Origin: JAFDED01 sp964611635 | Lineage (GTDB): Bacteria; Desulfobacterota; JAFDED01 | DNA length: 15,810 nt | Reading direction: 5' to 3' | Assembly (NCBI GenBank): GCA_964611635.1 | Contig: CAZTAS010000156.1 | Coordinates: 1 to 15,810 of the forward strand | In this document: one piece after another, positions 1 through 6,135 of the stretch | Layout: each line of letters opens with the position of its first letter | Numbering within the stretch: the stretch's first letter is position 1 | Program-made: the position numbers and the translations under genes | The notes under the pieces: model-generated | What the model was told of the DNA's origin: nothing | The model's input: only the letters and a program-made list of their open reading frames with translations | Database searches by the model: none

Positions 1-280
1 AACCCATTTCATGGAGTTCAGCAACAGCCATGTGGGCAGGGTTGGGCCTGGCCTTCATAAGATCAGGGTAAAGCTCTGCTTTCCGCCTCCAGTATTCTAT
101 CCGGGCCTCTCTTGAAGACATGAATTCGTCAAAATATACTGGCTGGTATTTATCCCATATACCGCCCTTGCTCCGAAAGTCCGGAATCCCGCTTTCGGTG
201 GATATGCCTGCACCGGTGAAAACAACGTTCTTGCCACCTTTCGCAATTTCCCGGGCCACGATGAGAACCTTGTCCTCCAT
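1..280 (-). CDS. Sirtuin (SIR2-family NAD-dependent protein deacylase), N-terminal part, cut by window edge
   Basis: The minus-strand frame from the ATG at 280 is open to the window edge (93 codons). Residues 22-36 carry the sirtuin NAD-binding signature TGAGIS followed by SGIPDFR, then a GGIW stretch, and a PNPAH motif lies near residues 79-83. Known sirtuins remove acyl groups from lysines using NAD+, giving nicotinamide and O-acyl-ADP-ribose, in the cytoplasm. The catalytic His and the zinc cysteines would lie beyond the window, so activity cannot be judged. The start is supported by a GGAGAAAGGTGG ribosome-binding stretch just upstream; an upstream stop in frame lies at 338-340. It is the last visible gene of a minus-strand operon, 81 bases after the damaged IHF-like gene. 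The family call is firm; the specific acyl substrate is unknown. Confidence 0.9.
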   Translation of the reverse strand, partial: MEDKVLIVAREIAKGGKNVVFTGAGISTESGIPDFRSKGGIWDKYQPVYFDEFMSSREARIEYWRRKAELYPDLMKARPNPAHMAVAELHEMG

Positions 281-361
281 GTTGCTTGCCACCTTTCTCC
301 TGAAGCCGTCTGAATTCCCTGGACGTGAGTGGTCTTTTCACTTTCTGGATTTTTGTTTCAG

Positions 362-615
362 TTATTTTCGCGCTCTTTTCTTTCTGGCATTGAGCTTCTG
401 GTTCAACTTTTCAGAGCACCTAAAAACAACAACGCGCCTCGGGGCAAGCATCAAGGTGTCACCTGTCTGGGGATTTCTGCCCAAGCGTCCTTTCTTTTCG
501 TTGACCACGAATTTCCCGAAACCGCTAGAGAGCGAAATATCTCAGCAGAACGGTCCTTTGGAAGATCTGTGCAACGGTAAATGCTGTCAGTTATTCGGTC
601 TTTGGTGAGGGTCAT
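362..615 (-). pseudogene. IHF/HU-family DNA-binding protein with internal deletion and frameshift
   Basis: The start is clear: ATG at 615 preceded by AGGAGGAGCC, overlapping the stop of the gene before it. The first 29 codons read as the IHF alpha-type N-terminus (MTLTKDRITDSIY, then LPKDRSAEIFRS). The frame then continues only as nonsense to a stop near 451. In another frame, from 526 down to the stop at 362, the sequence resumes as a perfect IHF/HU C-terminal half: SGFGKFVVNEKK, GRNPQTGD, and a basic tail ending KKRARK. The two halves abut at about 526/527. Normal family members have about 17 more residues between them (helix 2 and the first beta strand). A missing 49 bases (or 52; any 3n+1) would restore a protein of about 100 residues. 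As written the gene cannot make a functional DNA-bending protein. It sits in an operon between the TIGR04076 and sirtuin genes. Confidence 0.85.
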
Positions 616-628
616 GGCGAGGCTCCTC

Positions 629-943
629 CTATTTGGTTGGCAGTTCACGTTCTTCGATCTTTTCTATTTCAAAAATCACTGTCCCCCCGCCGGTATAATC
701 ACATGGGTCGAGACACTGGACATAGGCCTTTTTTCCATCCCTGGATAACCCCAATCTTCTGGGATCTACGCCGTTATAAAGCGCAATATGATAAGGAATG
801 ATAGAGGATAAGGAATGCATACATACATTGTCAGTTTCTTTGAGATTCAGCCGGTATCCTTGATCCAACACAATCTTATCGCCGGGCTTGTAAACAGGGC
901 AATTCCCTTTTATCTCTTTCACAATTATGACCAGCTTGTCCAT
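629..943 (-). CDS. TIGR04076-family protein (small cysteine-containing protein of unknown function)
   Basis: This 104-residue protein matches my memory of the TIGR04076 family: an early VKEIKGNCPVYKPGDKIV segment, a CMHSLSSIIPY segment near the middle, and a C-terminal CLDPCDYTGGGTVIFEI motif. No enzymatic role is established for the family. The three conserved cysteine positions hint at metal binding or redox chemistry, which is only inference. The ATG at 943 has AAGGAG nine bases upstream. The gene follows the 141-aa unknown gene by 32 bases, and its stop codon overlaps the ribosome binding site of the IHF-like gene, so translation of the two is probably coupled. It appears intact, unlike its downstream neighbour. 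Confidence 0.75.
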   Translation of the reverse strand: MDKLVIIVKEIKGNCPVYKPGDKIVLDQGYRLNLKETDNVCMHSLSSIIPYHIALYNGVDPRRLGLSRDGKKAYVQCLDPCDYTGGGTVIFEIEKIEERELPTK

Positions 944-975
944 ATGAAGAACTCCTTAGCTCTCTTCGTGAGTTC

Positions 976-1401
976 TCAGGATGATCCAAATATGGCCTCC
1001 ACAATGGCAGACTCTATTTCCCTTGTGGGTTCCCAGCGGTATTCACTCTCAAAGCGTTTCCTCGCAAAGCGGTGCTGGGCTTCTATTACTTTGCCTGATC
1101 CTTGATCGGGGAGTAAGGGAGCCATCATATCAGCACTCAGTCTCCATTCCTTTTCCTGTTCTGCAGCGTCTACCCGGCCTTCAGAGTCAAAAGGCAGAAT
1201 AAGGTACAGCATCTGCAGAATGTTAATTGGCTTTCGGTGTTCGAGTTCCAGTGCCACTTCGACACATCGAACACGTTTTCCAGCAGACCTTGGCAGACGT
1301 TCCTTTGGATTGCGCTCGATCAATCGCTCAAAGCGTGCCAATGGAAAACGCTCAATTGAGTCATCATCATTAACAAAAAAGATCCATATAGTTGTACCCA
1401 T
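976..1401 (-). CDS. Hypothetical protein, 141 aa, first gene of minus-strand operon
   Basis: I do not recognise this protein. It begins MGTTIWIFFVNDDDSIERFP and is rich in Arg and Glu through the middle, with amphipathic helical character. It has no signal peptide, membrane segment or cysteine motif. The C-terminal half holds a charged stretch with Arg, Trp and Glu residues (ARKRFESEYRWEPTREIE). A good ribosome binding site, AAGGAG, lies nine bases before the ATG. The downstream spacing of 32 bases to the TIGR04076 gene makes it part of the same operon. The strong start site, the coding-like composition and the lack of any better frame support it as real. Function unknown. Confidence 0.65.
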   Translation of the reverse strand: MGTTIWIFFVNDDDSIERFPLARFERLIERNPKERLPRSAGKRVRCVEVALELEHRKPINILQMLYLILPFDSEGRVDAAEQEKEWRLSADMMAPLLPDQGSGKVIEAQHRFARKRFESEYRWEPTREIESAIVEAIFGSS

Positions 1402-1494
1402 GATTGTCTGGACTCCTTATCAAATACTGCTAGGCTCTTGTCTTAATAATTGCAGTACAAAGCACATGTTTGCCATTTATGCATGTTGATAGCC

Positions 1495-1824
1495 TCAATG
1501 GGGATTCATGTCTTTCTCGCCAGCCACTTTCTTATTTTCTTGTCTCTTCATCTGTTTCCGCCTCCGCTTTTCTGCTTTCTTCCTATCTTGTATCTTGATC
1601 GTTTCTTCAATGCTATTCACGTTGTCGGGGCGGCTCTTGCCGAAACGATTGAAATAGAGCCCCTCGATAAACACAGGGAGGGGTGTCTTCCAGGGCTCCT
1701 GTTTATGATCGGCGATCTTGCCGAACTTCTTCGGGTTCATGCCAAGCCCCCATGCCATCTGGATATGGGCCTGTGAAAGATGATACCTCTCCCGGGTTTC
1801 TATCCATGCTAGGTATTTTTCCCA
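1495..1824 (-). pseudogene. Conserved hypothetical protein, 5'-truncated
   Basis: From about 1824 down to the stop at 1495 the minus strand encodes a conserved-looking protein segment: WEKYLAWIETRERYHLSQAH, then GLGMNPKKFGKIADHKQEPW, then FIEGLYFNRFGKSRPD, ending in a very basic Lys/Arg-rich tail. I recall this as a widespread uncharacterised bacterial family, but I know no function for it. The open frame can be extended upstream to a TTG at 1899, but those bases are the antisense of the HU-family gene and carry no ribosome binding site. The true N-terminus, probably a few tens of residues, is therefore missing. The break coincides with the break in the head-to-head HU gene. A protein from a fortuitous start cannot be excluded. 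Confidence 0.6.
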
Positions 1825-1828
1825 CAAA

Positions 1829-2086
1829 ACAGAACTGACCAAAAAACAGGTCTTATCAGTATTCGATGAACTGAGCATCCTCATCGAGCGCCATATCAAG
1901 AAACGTGCTCCCGGTCAATTCACCCTGCCAGGACTCATGAAGATTGAGGTCAAACGCAAACCTGCAACCAAGGCCCGCAAGGGCATCAATCCATTCACCG
2001 GTGAAGAGACGGGCTTCAAGGCCAAACCGGCCCGGAATGTGGTCAAAACCAAGCCGCTGAAGAAAGTGAAAGATATGGTTGGATAA
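1829..2086 (+). pseudogene. HU-family DNA-binding protein, 5'-truncated
   Basis: The plus strand from 1829 to the stop at 2086 (85 codons) encodes the body of an HU-like protein: ELTKKQVLSVFDELS, then KRAPGQFTLPGLMKIEVKRK, the DNA-binding arm around KARKGINPFTGEE, and a basic C-terminus ending LKKVKDMVG. Relatives of this type usually carry about 25 further N-terminal residues (a basic leader and helix 1). Upstream in frame there is no ATG, GTG or TTG before the stop at 1781-1783, and no ribosome binding site, so the 5' end is missing. The upstream bases instead belong to the oppositely oriented conserved hypothetical gene. A rho-independent terminator follows 27 bases after the stop. The gene is probably silent unless translated from a non-standard start. 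Confidence 0.8.
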
Positions 2087-2112
2087 GAACTTTAAGAGAT
2101 AGTTTTGAAATG

Positions 2113-2139
2113 AAAGGCGGGCTCAGGCTCGCCTTTTTT
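2113..2139 (+). terminator. Rho-independent terminator after the HU-family gene
   Basis: The arms AAAGGCGGGC (2113-2122) and GCTCGCCTTT (2127-2136) pair fully, with one G-U pair, around a TCAG loop, and the stem runs into a T tract. It lies 27 bases past the HU stop codon, in the right orientation. Confidence 0.85.
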
Positions 2140-2160
2140 GGAGGTTGGACCTGCTCCCGT

Positions 2161-2589
2161 TTAGTTCGTGGCCAAGTCGGTATCTGTACTTAAGCATTCA
2201 GGACATCTATTATAAATCTCACCTTTAAATCGACGACCGCAGTCCATACATTCCATGTCGAACCCGTCACTTAACCCTTCCACATCGTCAATGCCCAAAA
2301 TTTCTTCAGTATTGACACTGAAGCATTCAGGACAAGTGTCGTAGTTCTCACCCGTGAATCGGTGCCCGCAGGAGAGGCATTGCATCCTTTTCTTGCTGCT
2401 ACCGCTGATCTCATCCTGGAAATCGTCGCTCAGAAGCAGGTAGGCACTGACCGGATCGGTGATGTCCAAAGGATCGAAACCTCCATCAGAAACCTCATCC
2501 AGAATAAAACCGCTACCGTGGGATTCGTGGGTCGTACCGCTATACCCATTGTCAACTCCATCGTCCCAGTCTAGAAGGCCCTCCTTCAC
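2161..2589 (-). CDS. Protein with two tandem zinc-ribbon repeats, function unknown
   Basis: The protein has an acidic N-terminal half (residues 1-65, rich in Asp, Gly and Ser) and two similar CxxC...CxxC units: C71/C74/C86/C89 and C114/C117/C129/C132. Each has the pattern CxxCGxRFxGExYxxCPEC, so the second is an internal duplicate of the first, joined by an acidic linker. Each unit should bind one zinc ion. Proteins of this build may act as adaptors or in nucleic acid binding, but no role is evident here. The start is uncertain: the GTG at 2589 has no good ribosome binding site, and a purine-rich AAGGAGGG lies inside the frame. The true N-terminus could therefore differ or be damaged, like the genes to its left. 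It converges with the HU-family gene. Confidence 0.65.
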   Translation of the reverse strand: MKEGLLDWDDGVDNGYSGTTHESHGSGFILDEVSDGGFDPLDITDPVSAYLLLSDDFQDEISGSSKKRMQCLSCGHRFTGENYDTCPECFSVNTEEILGIDDVEGLSDGFDMECMDCGRRFKGEIYNRCPECLSTDTDLATN

Positions 2590-2876
2590 TGTCCATTATT
2601 TTGATTTTGATGAGAAATAGCCAATCGGTGCGCACCGCATGGCAGCGCCGCATCCCTTTTAGTCTCTCATCAGCCTGTGACTCCAGTGGGTTCCTTTGGC
2701 TTCCAAAAAAAGCATAAAAGCATGGCCGTCCCCCTCCTCCTGAAAAAGCGAGTTCTATCAAAAAAAGCGCACTTTAGGACAGCACATGGCGTTCTTCCTT
2801 TAGTTTTAGGTGATCTATTCAACGCTATTCTCTAATAGGAACGAATCATTTGATCTCACGATCAAAATTTTTTTCA
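2590..2876. other. Intergenic stretch without convincing gene
   Basis: About 290 bases lie between the zinc-ribbon gene and the CMD-fold gene. A minus-strand open frame here (to 2761) has no family resemblance and overlaps the next gene's start. A perfect 12-base palindrome, CGGTGCGCACCG, lies at 2626-2637. A hairpin near 2849-2866 is listed separately. Nothing else is seen. Confidence 0.5.
2849..2874 (+). terminator. Possible weak intrinsic terminator
   Basis: TTTGATC (2849-2855) and GATCAAA (2860-2866) form a seven-base-pair stem with loop TCAC, followed on the plus strand by ATTTTTTTT. The stem is AT-rich, so it is weak. It lies just past the 3' end of the minus-strand catabolic locus. 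There it may also mark the end of that transcript, although on the minus strand it lacks a T tract. Confidence 0.3.
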
Positions 2877-3257
2877 CTACTCTTCCTCTTCCTCGACTCT
2901 CATCAAAGCGCGTAAACCTGCCGCAAAAGTCGGGGCCCCCCCTGGTATTATCCCTGTTTCGAGAGCCTCAAATACCTCCTGTTTAGTCGCTCCTTGCTTT
3001 AATGCCCTCTTAATATGTTCATATACGCCATTTTCATTTCCCCTAAATGCAAGTAAGACAATAGTAATCAATTCTCTAGTTTTCACCGGAAGAACCTTGC
3101 CTTCAGTTAAAGACATATTGTAGAGACTATCATAGGCTTCCATAAAATCGATATCTTTCTTGGCTGCATACGTCCACAAGGAGGGCAGATAACCCCTCTC
3201 TTTTTCCATTGCCTCAACAAGACTCTTTATCCTATCCCTATTTTTTTCATCTGCCAT
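2877..3257 (-). CDS. Carboxymuconolactone decarboxylase (CMD/AhpD-fold) family protein lacking the redox cysteines
   Basis: The 126-residue all-helical protein matches the CMD fold: LPVKTRELITIVLLAFRGNE, then EHIKRALKQGATKQEVFEAL, then the IIPGGAPTFAAGLRAL tail. The AhpD motif E-x11-C-x2-C-x3-H is preserved in spacing, with E62 and H81, but N74 and G77 replace both cysteines. It is therefore not an AhpD-type disulfide reductase. Known cysteine-free relatives include true gamma-carboxymuconolactone decarboxylase, which acts on a lactone acid. The very acidic EEEEE C-terminus is unusual. The ATG at 3257 has AGAGGT ten bases upstream. It is the last gene of the minus-strand locus, separated from the MBL gene by a MITE-like insertion. 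A decarboxylase or hydratase-like role in the same pathway is inference. Confidence 0.85.
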   Translation of the reverse strand: MADEKNRDRIKSLVEAMEKERGYLPSLWTYAAKKDIDFMEAYDSLYNMSLTEGKVLPVKTRELITIVLLAFRGNENGVYEHIKRALKQGATKQEVFEALETGIIPGGAPTFAAGLRALMRVEEEEE

Positions 3258-3751
3258 TTCATAACCTCTTTCTATCTTTACGCCAAATTTACTTTACCTT
3301 CCCATAGCATTGAAATTCCACCACTTAGGGTCAATTACAAAATCTTCCTTTGCTTTTCCCTTACTCTCTTGGGAAACAATCATCAATCCATTTTCCCCGG
3401 ACCCTTCGGGTTACAGGCCTTTCTATTGATTGTGTTTTTTATTTTTTGTCATTTCTAGCGTGAGTTTCCTAGTTGTAAATGGGAATTATCTTGGATATCA
3501 TTGAAACCCTTATCAGCACTGTGTTCCAAGGGGTTCGTTTTTGGTTCGAGGTGTATACACTAATTTGAGCTTACTAATAGGGTAAAATGAGACAGCCATA
3601 TTGCTGCAAATCTCCTAAAATAAGCTATTTTGGTGATTTTTGGGAATTATTCTAAAATTGAGAATCCAAAATGTCTACCAATTTGGCAGATAACTGGGAA
3701 ACTCACGCTAGGAAACATTAGGTTACCAAACGCTTTTTTTAACCATTTACT
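3258..3751. other. Intergenic region (494 bases) holding the MITE-like element
   Basis: No coding frame is supported here. Apart from the inverted-repeat element, the stretch is AT-rich, including a T-rich run at 3435-3447. The bases next to the CMD start supply that gene's ribosome binding site. Confidence 0.6.
3452..3714. mobile_element. MITE-like element with 23-base terminal inverted repeats
   Basis: The left end at 3452-3474 reads TTTCTAGCGTGAGTTTCC plus TAGTT. The reverse complement of 3692-3714 reads TTCCTAGCGTGAGTTTCC plus CAGTT, so 21 of 23 positions match. The 217 bases between them hold no open frame, and the whole unit of about 263 bases lies in the gap between two genes of a locus. 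This is the layout of a non-autonomous miniature transposon mobilised in trans. I see no clear target-site duplication in the flanks (the left flank is T-rich), and no second copy in this window. Confidence 0.55.
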
Positions 3752-4510
3752 TTAAGGTATCAGGCCGATGTCTCGAGTGTCATAGAAAGGATCTATATTC
3801 CGCTGTACTCCTTTATCCAGGCTTAGGCCCTCACCCTCAGGCTTTTCCAATGCCTCCAATAGCCCTCTGACAACGGAAGCCTGTTTATTTAAGTACCGTT
3901 TTTCGCAAACTTCTCCGTGGCCAGGCACTACGAAGCGAAAGTCCATTTTCTCTATGATCTCTAAAGAGTCTAGCCACTTGTCGAGAAAGGCCTGGTGGAA
4001 AGCAGTCCTTTTTTTGCCAAAGACATTGTCGCCAGTAAAAACCACCTTTTCCTCAGGGACGAACACTGTTGTCTGGCCAGCTGTATGGCCGGGTGTGTGG
4101 ATGAGTTCAAACGTGTGTCCGCCAAGATAGAGGGTCATTTGCTCGGAATAGGTTATGGACGGTAGCCTTAACGGGTGCCCGTTAGGGATTGGGACGGGAT
4201 CAATGTAGAGAACTGGGAGGCGTTTTCGGATAAAATTTAGGTCTATTGTTAACATTGTGTCTCTCGTGATCCTGGAAGATATGGCCTCTCCACCGAGAAG
4301 TGAGTTAGAAAGCCAGTGATCCAAATGATGTTCGGTGTTTATAATATAACGTACCTTCCCCCACTTAGCAATCTCCTCAGCCCAAGCCTTCGCATAATCT
4401 AAATCGAGCGGGGCATCTATTAGGACAACCCCTTCAGAGGTGACAATGAAGCCGTGATTGCATCCACGAACACTGTTCTCAACAAACACATTTTCCGTGA
4501 TCTGTTCCAT
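3752..4510 (-). CDS. MBL-fold (metallo-beta-lactamase superfamily) metal-dependent hydrolase
   Basis: Read from the ATG at 4510 (252 aa), the protein shows the metallo-beta-lactamase fold: an early NHGFIVTSEGVVLIDAP strand pair, the metal motif E60-H61-H62-L63-D64-H65 after INT, H142 in HTPGHTAGQ, D161 in FTGDNVF, and H198 in VVPGHGEV. In the usual HxHxDH motif the first His is replaced by Glu60, so one metal site has an altered ligand. Superfamily members hydrolyse thioesters, lactones, esters or phosphodiesters; the exact reaction cannot be told. The open frame extends upstream to 4579, but AAGGAG lies seven bases before the ATG at 4510 and homology begins there, so that start is chosen. 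It follows the DRE-TIM gene by 125 bases. A pathway role, such as thioester or lactone hydrolysis, is inference. Confidence 0.9.
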   Translation of the reverse strand: MEQITENVFVENSVRGCNHGFIVTSEGVVLIDAPLDLDYAKAWAEEIAKWGKVRYIINTEHHLDHWLSNSLLGGEAISSRITRDTMLTIDLNFIRKRLPVLYIDPVPIPNGHPLRLPSITYSEQMTLYLGGHTFELIHTPGHTAGQTTVFVPEEKVVFTGDNVFGKKRTAFHQAFLDKWLDSLEIIEKMDFRFVVPGHGEVCEKRYLNKQASVVRGLLEALEKPEGEGLSLDKGVQRNIDPFYDTRDIGLIP

Positions 4511-4561
4511 ACGCAAACTCCTTTTCTTTCTCACTCGATTTTGACATCCCTTATCAATTAT

Positions 4562-4633
4562 ACCCCCAAATTTTTGCATTTTCTGCTTCTTTCAGGCATA
4601 ACTTTCATTCCTTACCCAGGAAACTTTGGGGGT
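4562..4633. repeat. Inverted repeat between the lyase and MBL genes
   Basis: The nine-base arms ACCCCCAAA (4562-4570) and TTTGGGGGT (4625-4633) are separated by 54 bases and span most of the 125-base gap. On the minus strand the second arm runs directly into TATAAT, a possible -10 box for the MBL gene, but no convincing -35 box was found. The arms may fold in RNA or bind a regulator. Confidence 0.4.
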
Positions 4634-4635
4634 TA

Positions 4636-5877
4636 TTAAGAATTGAATTGATGTTTAACTCGATTCACGACACCAATAAAGACAAGATCTGTTACCACGC
4701 CCTTTCGAGTAATCCCCTCTTGCTTTACTCTCTTGGTAATCTCCCGGATCTCCTCGTCAGTGGCTGTAATTCCTAGCTCTTCGAGCTTAGCCTTTATGGA
4801 TACTTGACCGCTCATCTTACTTAATACAAATCTATATTTATCCCTTCCAATAAGTTGAGGCATAAATGGGATGAAGGCCATTGGTCTTCCCGCTGCGGCA
4901 GCCTTGGGATACATGAAATGCGTGAGTCCCGATGCGGATAAAAAGAGATTATCTCCGACCACAGGTTTATTAGCAGCCACCTTGAACTTGCTCAGGTCCT
5001 GCACCAAGATAGACACCTCATAAAGCTTGTTAAGATCTATGCCAGTGTCTATATTCAGCAATAGCTCCAAGGCTAGAGCTACCTCTTCTGTGGCAGCGTT
5101 ACCTCCGCGCTCTCCTAAGCCATTTATTGATGTATGGACCACCGATGCTCCACCAACTACAGCAGAAATCATGACAGCTGTGGCTAATCCATAGTTATTA
5201 TGTCCGTGAATCTCTACGGGAACTCCAGATACCCAACCCCGCAGCTTTCGTATGATATAGGCCGTCGTCCAGGGCAAGGAGAATCCATGGGTATCCGAAA
5301 TAGCCACATGATCGCAACCGCCCTCTTCAACAATCCTTTTATACATACGTTCTAAAAAAGGCAATGGCGCCTTAAACGTGTCCCAGGGAAATGCGACCGT
5401 AAACATTCCATTTTCCTTGGCATACTTTACGGTGTCAACTATTTTGTCAATTAATTCTGTTTCATCAAGGTCCCAACAGGCCTTAACCGACCAGGGGTTG
5501 CCGATTGCTTCGACCATAACGCCGTCTGCTCCGCACTCTAAAGCAACGTCCACATCGCCACGTTCCCAACGGGTAAGGCAAATGGTTTTAGCTTTTAAGC
5601 CAAGCTTAGAGATAGCCTTCGTTGCTTCTTTATCGTCTTCGGAAACCAATGGGAAAATTTCGATGCGAGCAACGCCAAGTTCATCCAGTGCTTGCGCTAT
5701 GCGTATTTTTTCTTCAGGACGAAGGACAACTCCTGGGGTTTGCTCACCCTCACGCAGAGTAACATCATGGATGGCAACCTTTCCGTTCTCAGGTAGGGTA
5801 AATTGGGCGCGGACATCTTCCAAGTAATTATGAGGAGACGTCCAATATAGATCCGTTAACCACCTTTCTTGCGACAT
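4636..5877 (-). CDS. DRE-TIM metallolyase superfamily enzyme (homocitrate/isopropylmalate synthase-like, or lyase)
   Basis: This 413-residue TIM-barrel protein carries the DRE-TIM signatures: R42-E43-G44-E45-Q46 in VTLREGEQTPGV (strand 1), the metal-binding H224-G-H226-N-N in EIHGHNNYGLA, and a GLGERGGNAATEE loop at 253-265 like that of 2-isopropylmalate and homocitrate synthases. The C-terminal 110 residues form a helical extension. At 413 aa it is longer than NifV-type enzymes and shorter than LeuA, with no LeuA regulatory domain. Such enzymes join acetyl-CoA to 2-oxoacids or cleave similar bonds with a divalent metal. Within a transporter-AOR locus, a Claisen or retro-Claisen/aldol step on the imported acid is more likely than leucine synthesis; that is inference. 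The ATG at 5877 has AAGGAGGA six bases upstream. Confidence 0.85.
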   Translation of the reverse strand: MSQERWLTDLYWTSPHNYLEDVRAQFTLPENGKVAIHDVTLREGEQTPGVVLRPEEKIRIAQALDELGVARIEIFPLVSEDDKEATKAISKLGLKAKTICLTRWERGDVDVALECGADGVMVEAIGNPWSVKACWDLDETELIDKIVDTVKYAKENGMFTVAFPWDTFKAPLPFLERMYKRIVEEGGCDHVAISDTHGFSLPWTTAYIIRKLRGWVSGVPVEIHGHNNYGLATAVMISAVVGGASVVHTSINGLGERGGNAATEEVALALELLLNIDTGIDLNKLYEVSILVQDLSKFKVAANKPVVGDNLFLSASGLTHFMYPKAAAAGRPMAFIPFMPQLIGRDKYRFVLSKMSGQVSIKAKLEELGITATDEEIREITKRVKQEGITRKGVVTDLVFIGVVNRVKHQFNS

Positions 5878-5960
5878 ACTTTCCTCCTTAGTTCCTTTTA
5901 AATGGGTAAACCAACAAAGTACGGCATCTCCTCTGCCTATCTAGGAACCGCAAAACCGAC

Positions 5961-5989
5961 AGTATATTCTAGTTTACGCCTATTTTTAA
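5961..5989 (-). promoter_or_regulatory. Predicted sigma70-type promoter before the DRE-TIM gene
   Basis: On the minus strand, TTAAAA (5984-5989) and TATACT (5961-5966) are separated by 17 bases. They lie about 85 bases before the ATG, inside the 258-base gap after aorC. The -10 box matches at five of six positions and the -35 box at four of six. No terminator was found between aorC and this site. Confidence 0.35.
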
Positions 5990-6135
5990 TAATGACCCGC
6001 CTATCTCAGACACCCCACATTGATCCTCTTACCAAAAAAAAGTTGAAAAAATGCTTCATGCCCTTGTCTTTATGATCTAACTCTGGCTGGTTCGAGAAGA
6101 TAAAGGGCTTAATTTACCCAAGGGAATCCTCTATA

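Noticed and set aside
120..608. Plus-strand 162-codon open frame
   Set aside because: It is antisense to the sirtuin N-terminus and the IHF-like gene, both of which have clear family motifs on the minus strand.
2552..2761. Minus-strand 69-codon frame
   Set aside because: It overlaps the zinc-ribbon gene start and shows no recognisable family or supported start.
4511..4579. Longer N-terminus for the MBL hydrolase
   Set aside because: The strong AAGGAG before the ATG at 4510 and the start of family similarity favour the shorter form; the extra 23 residues are basic and unlike the family.
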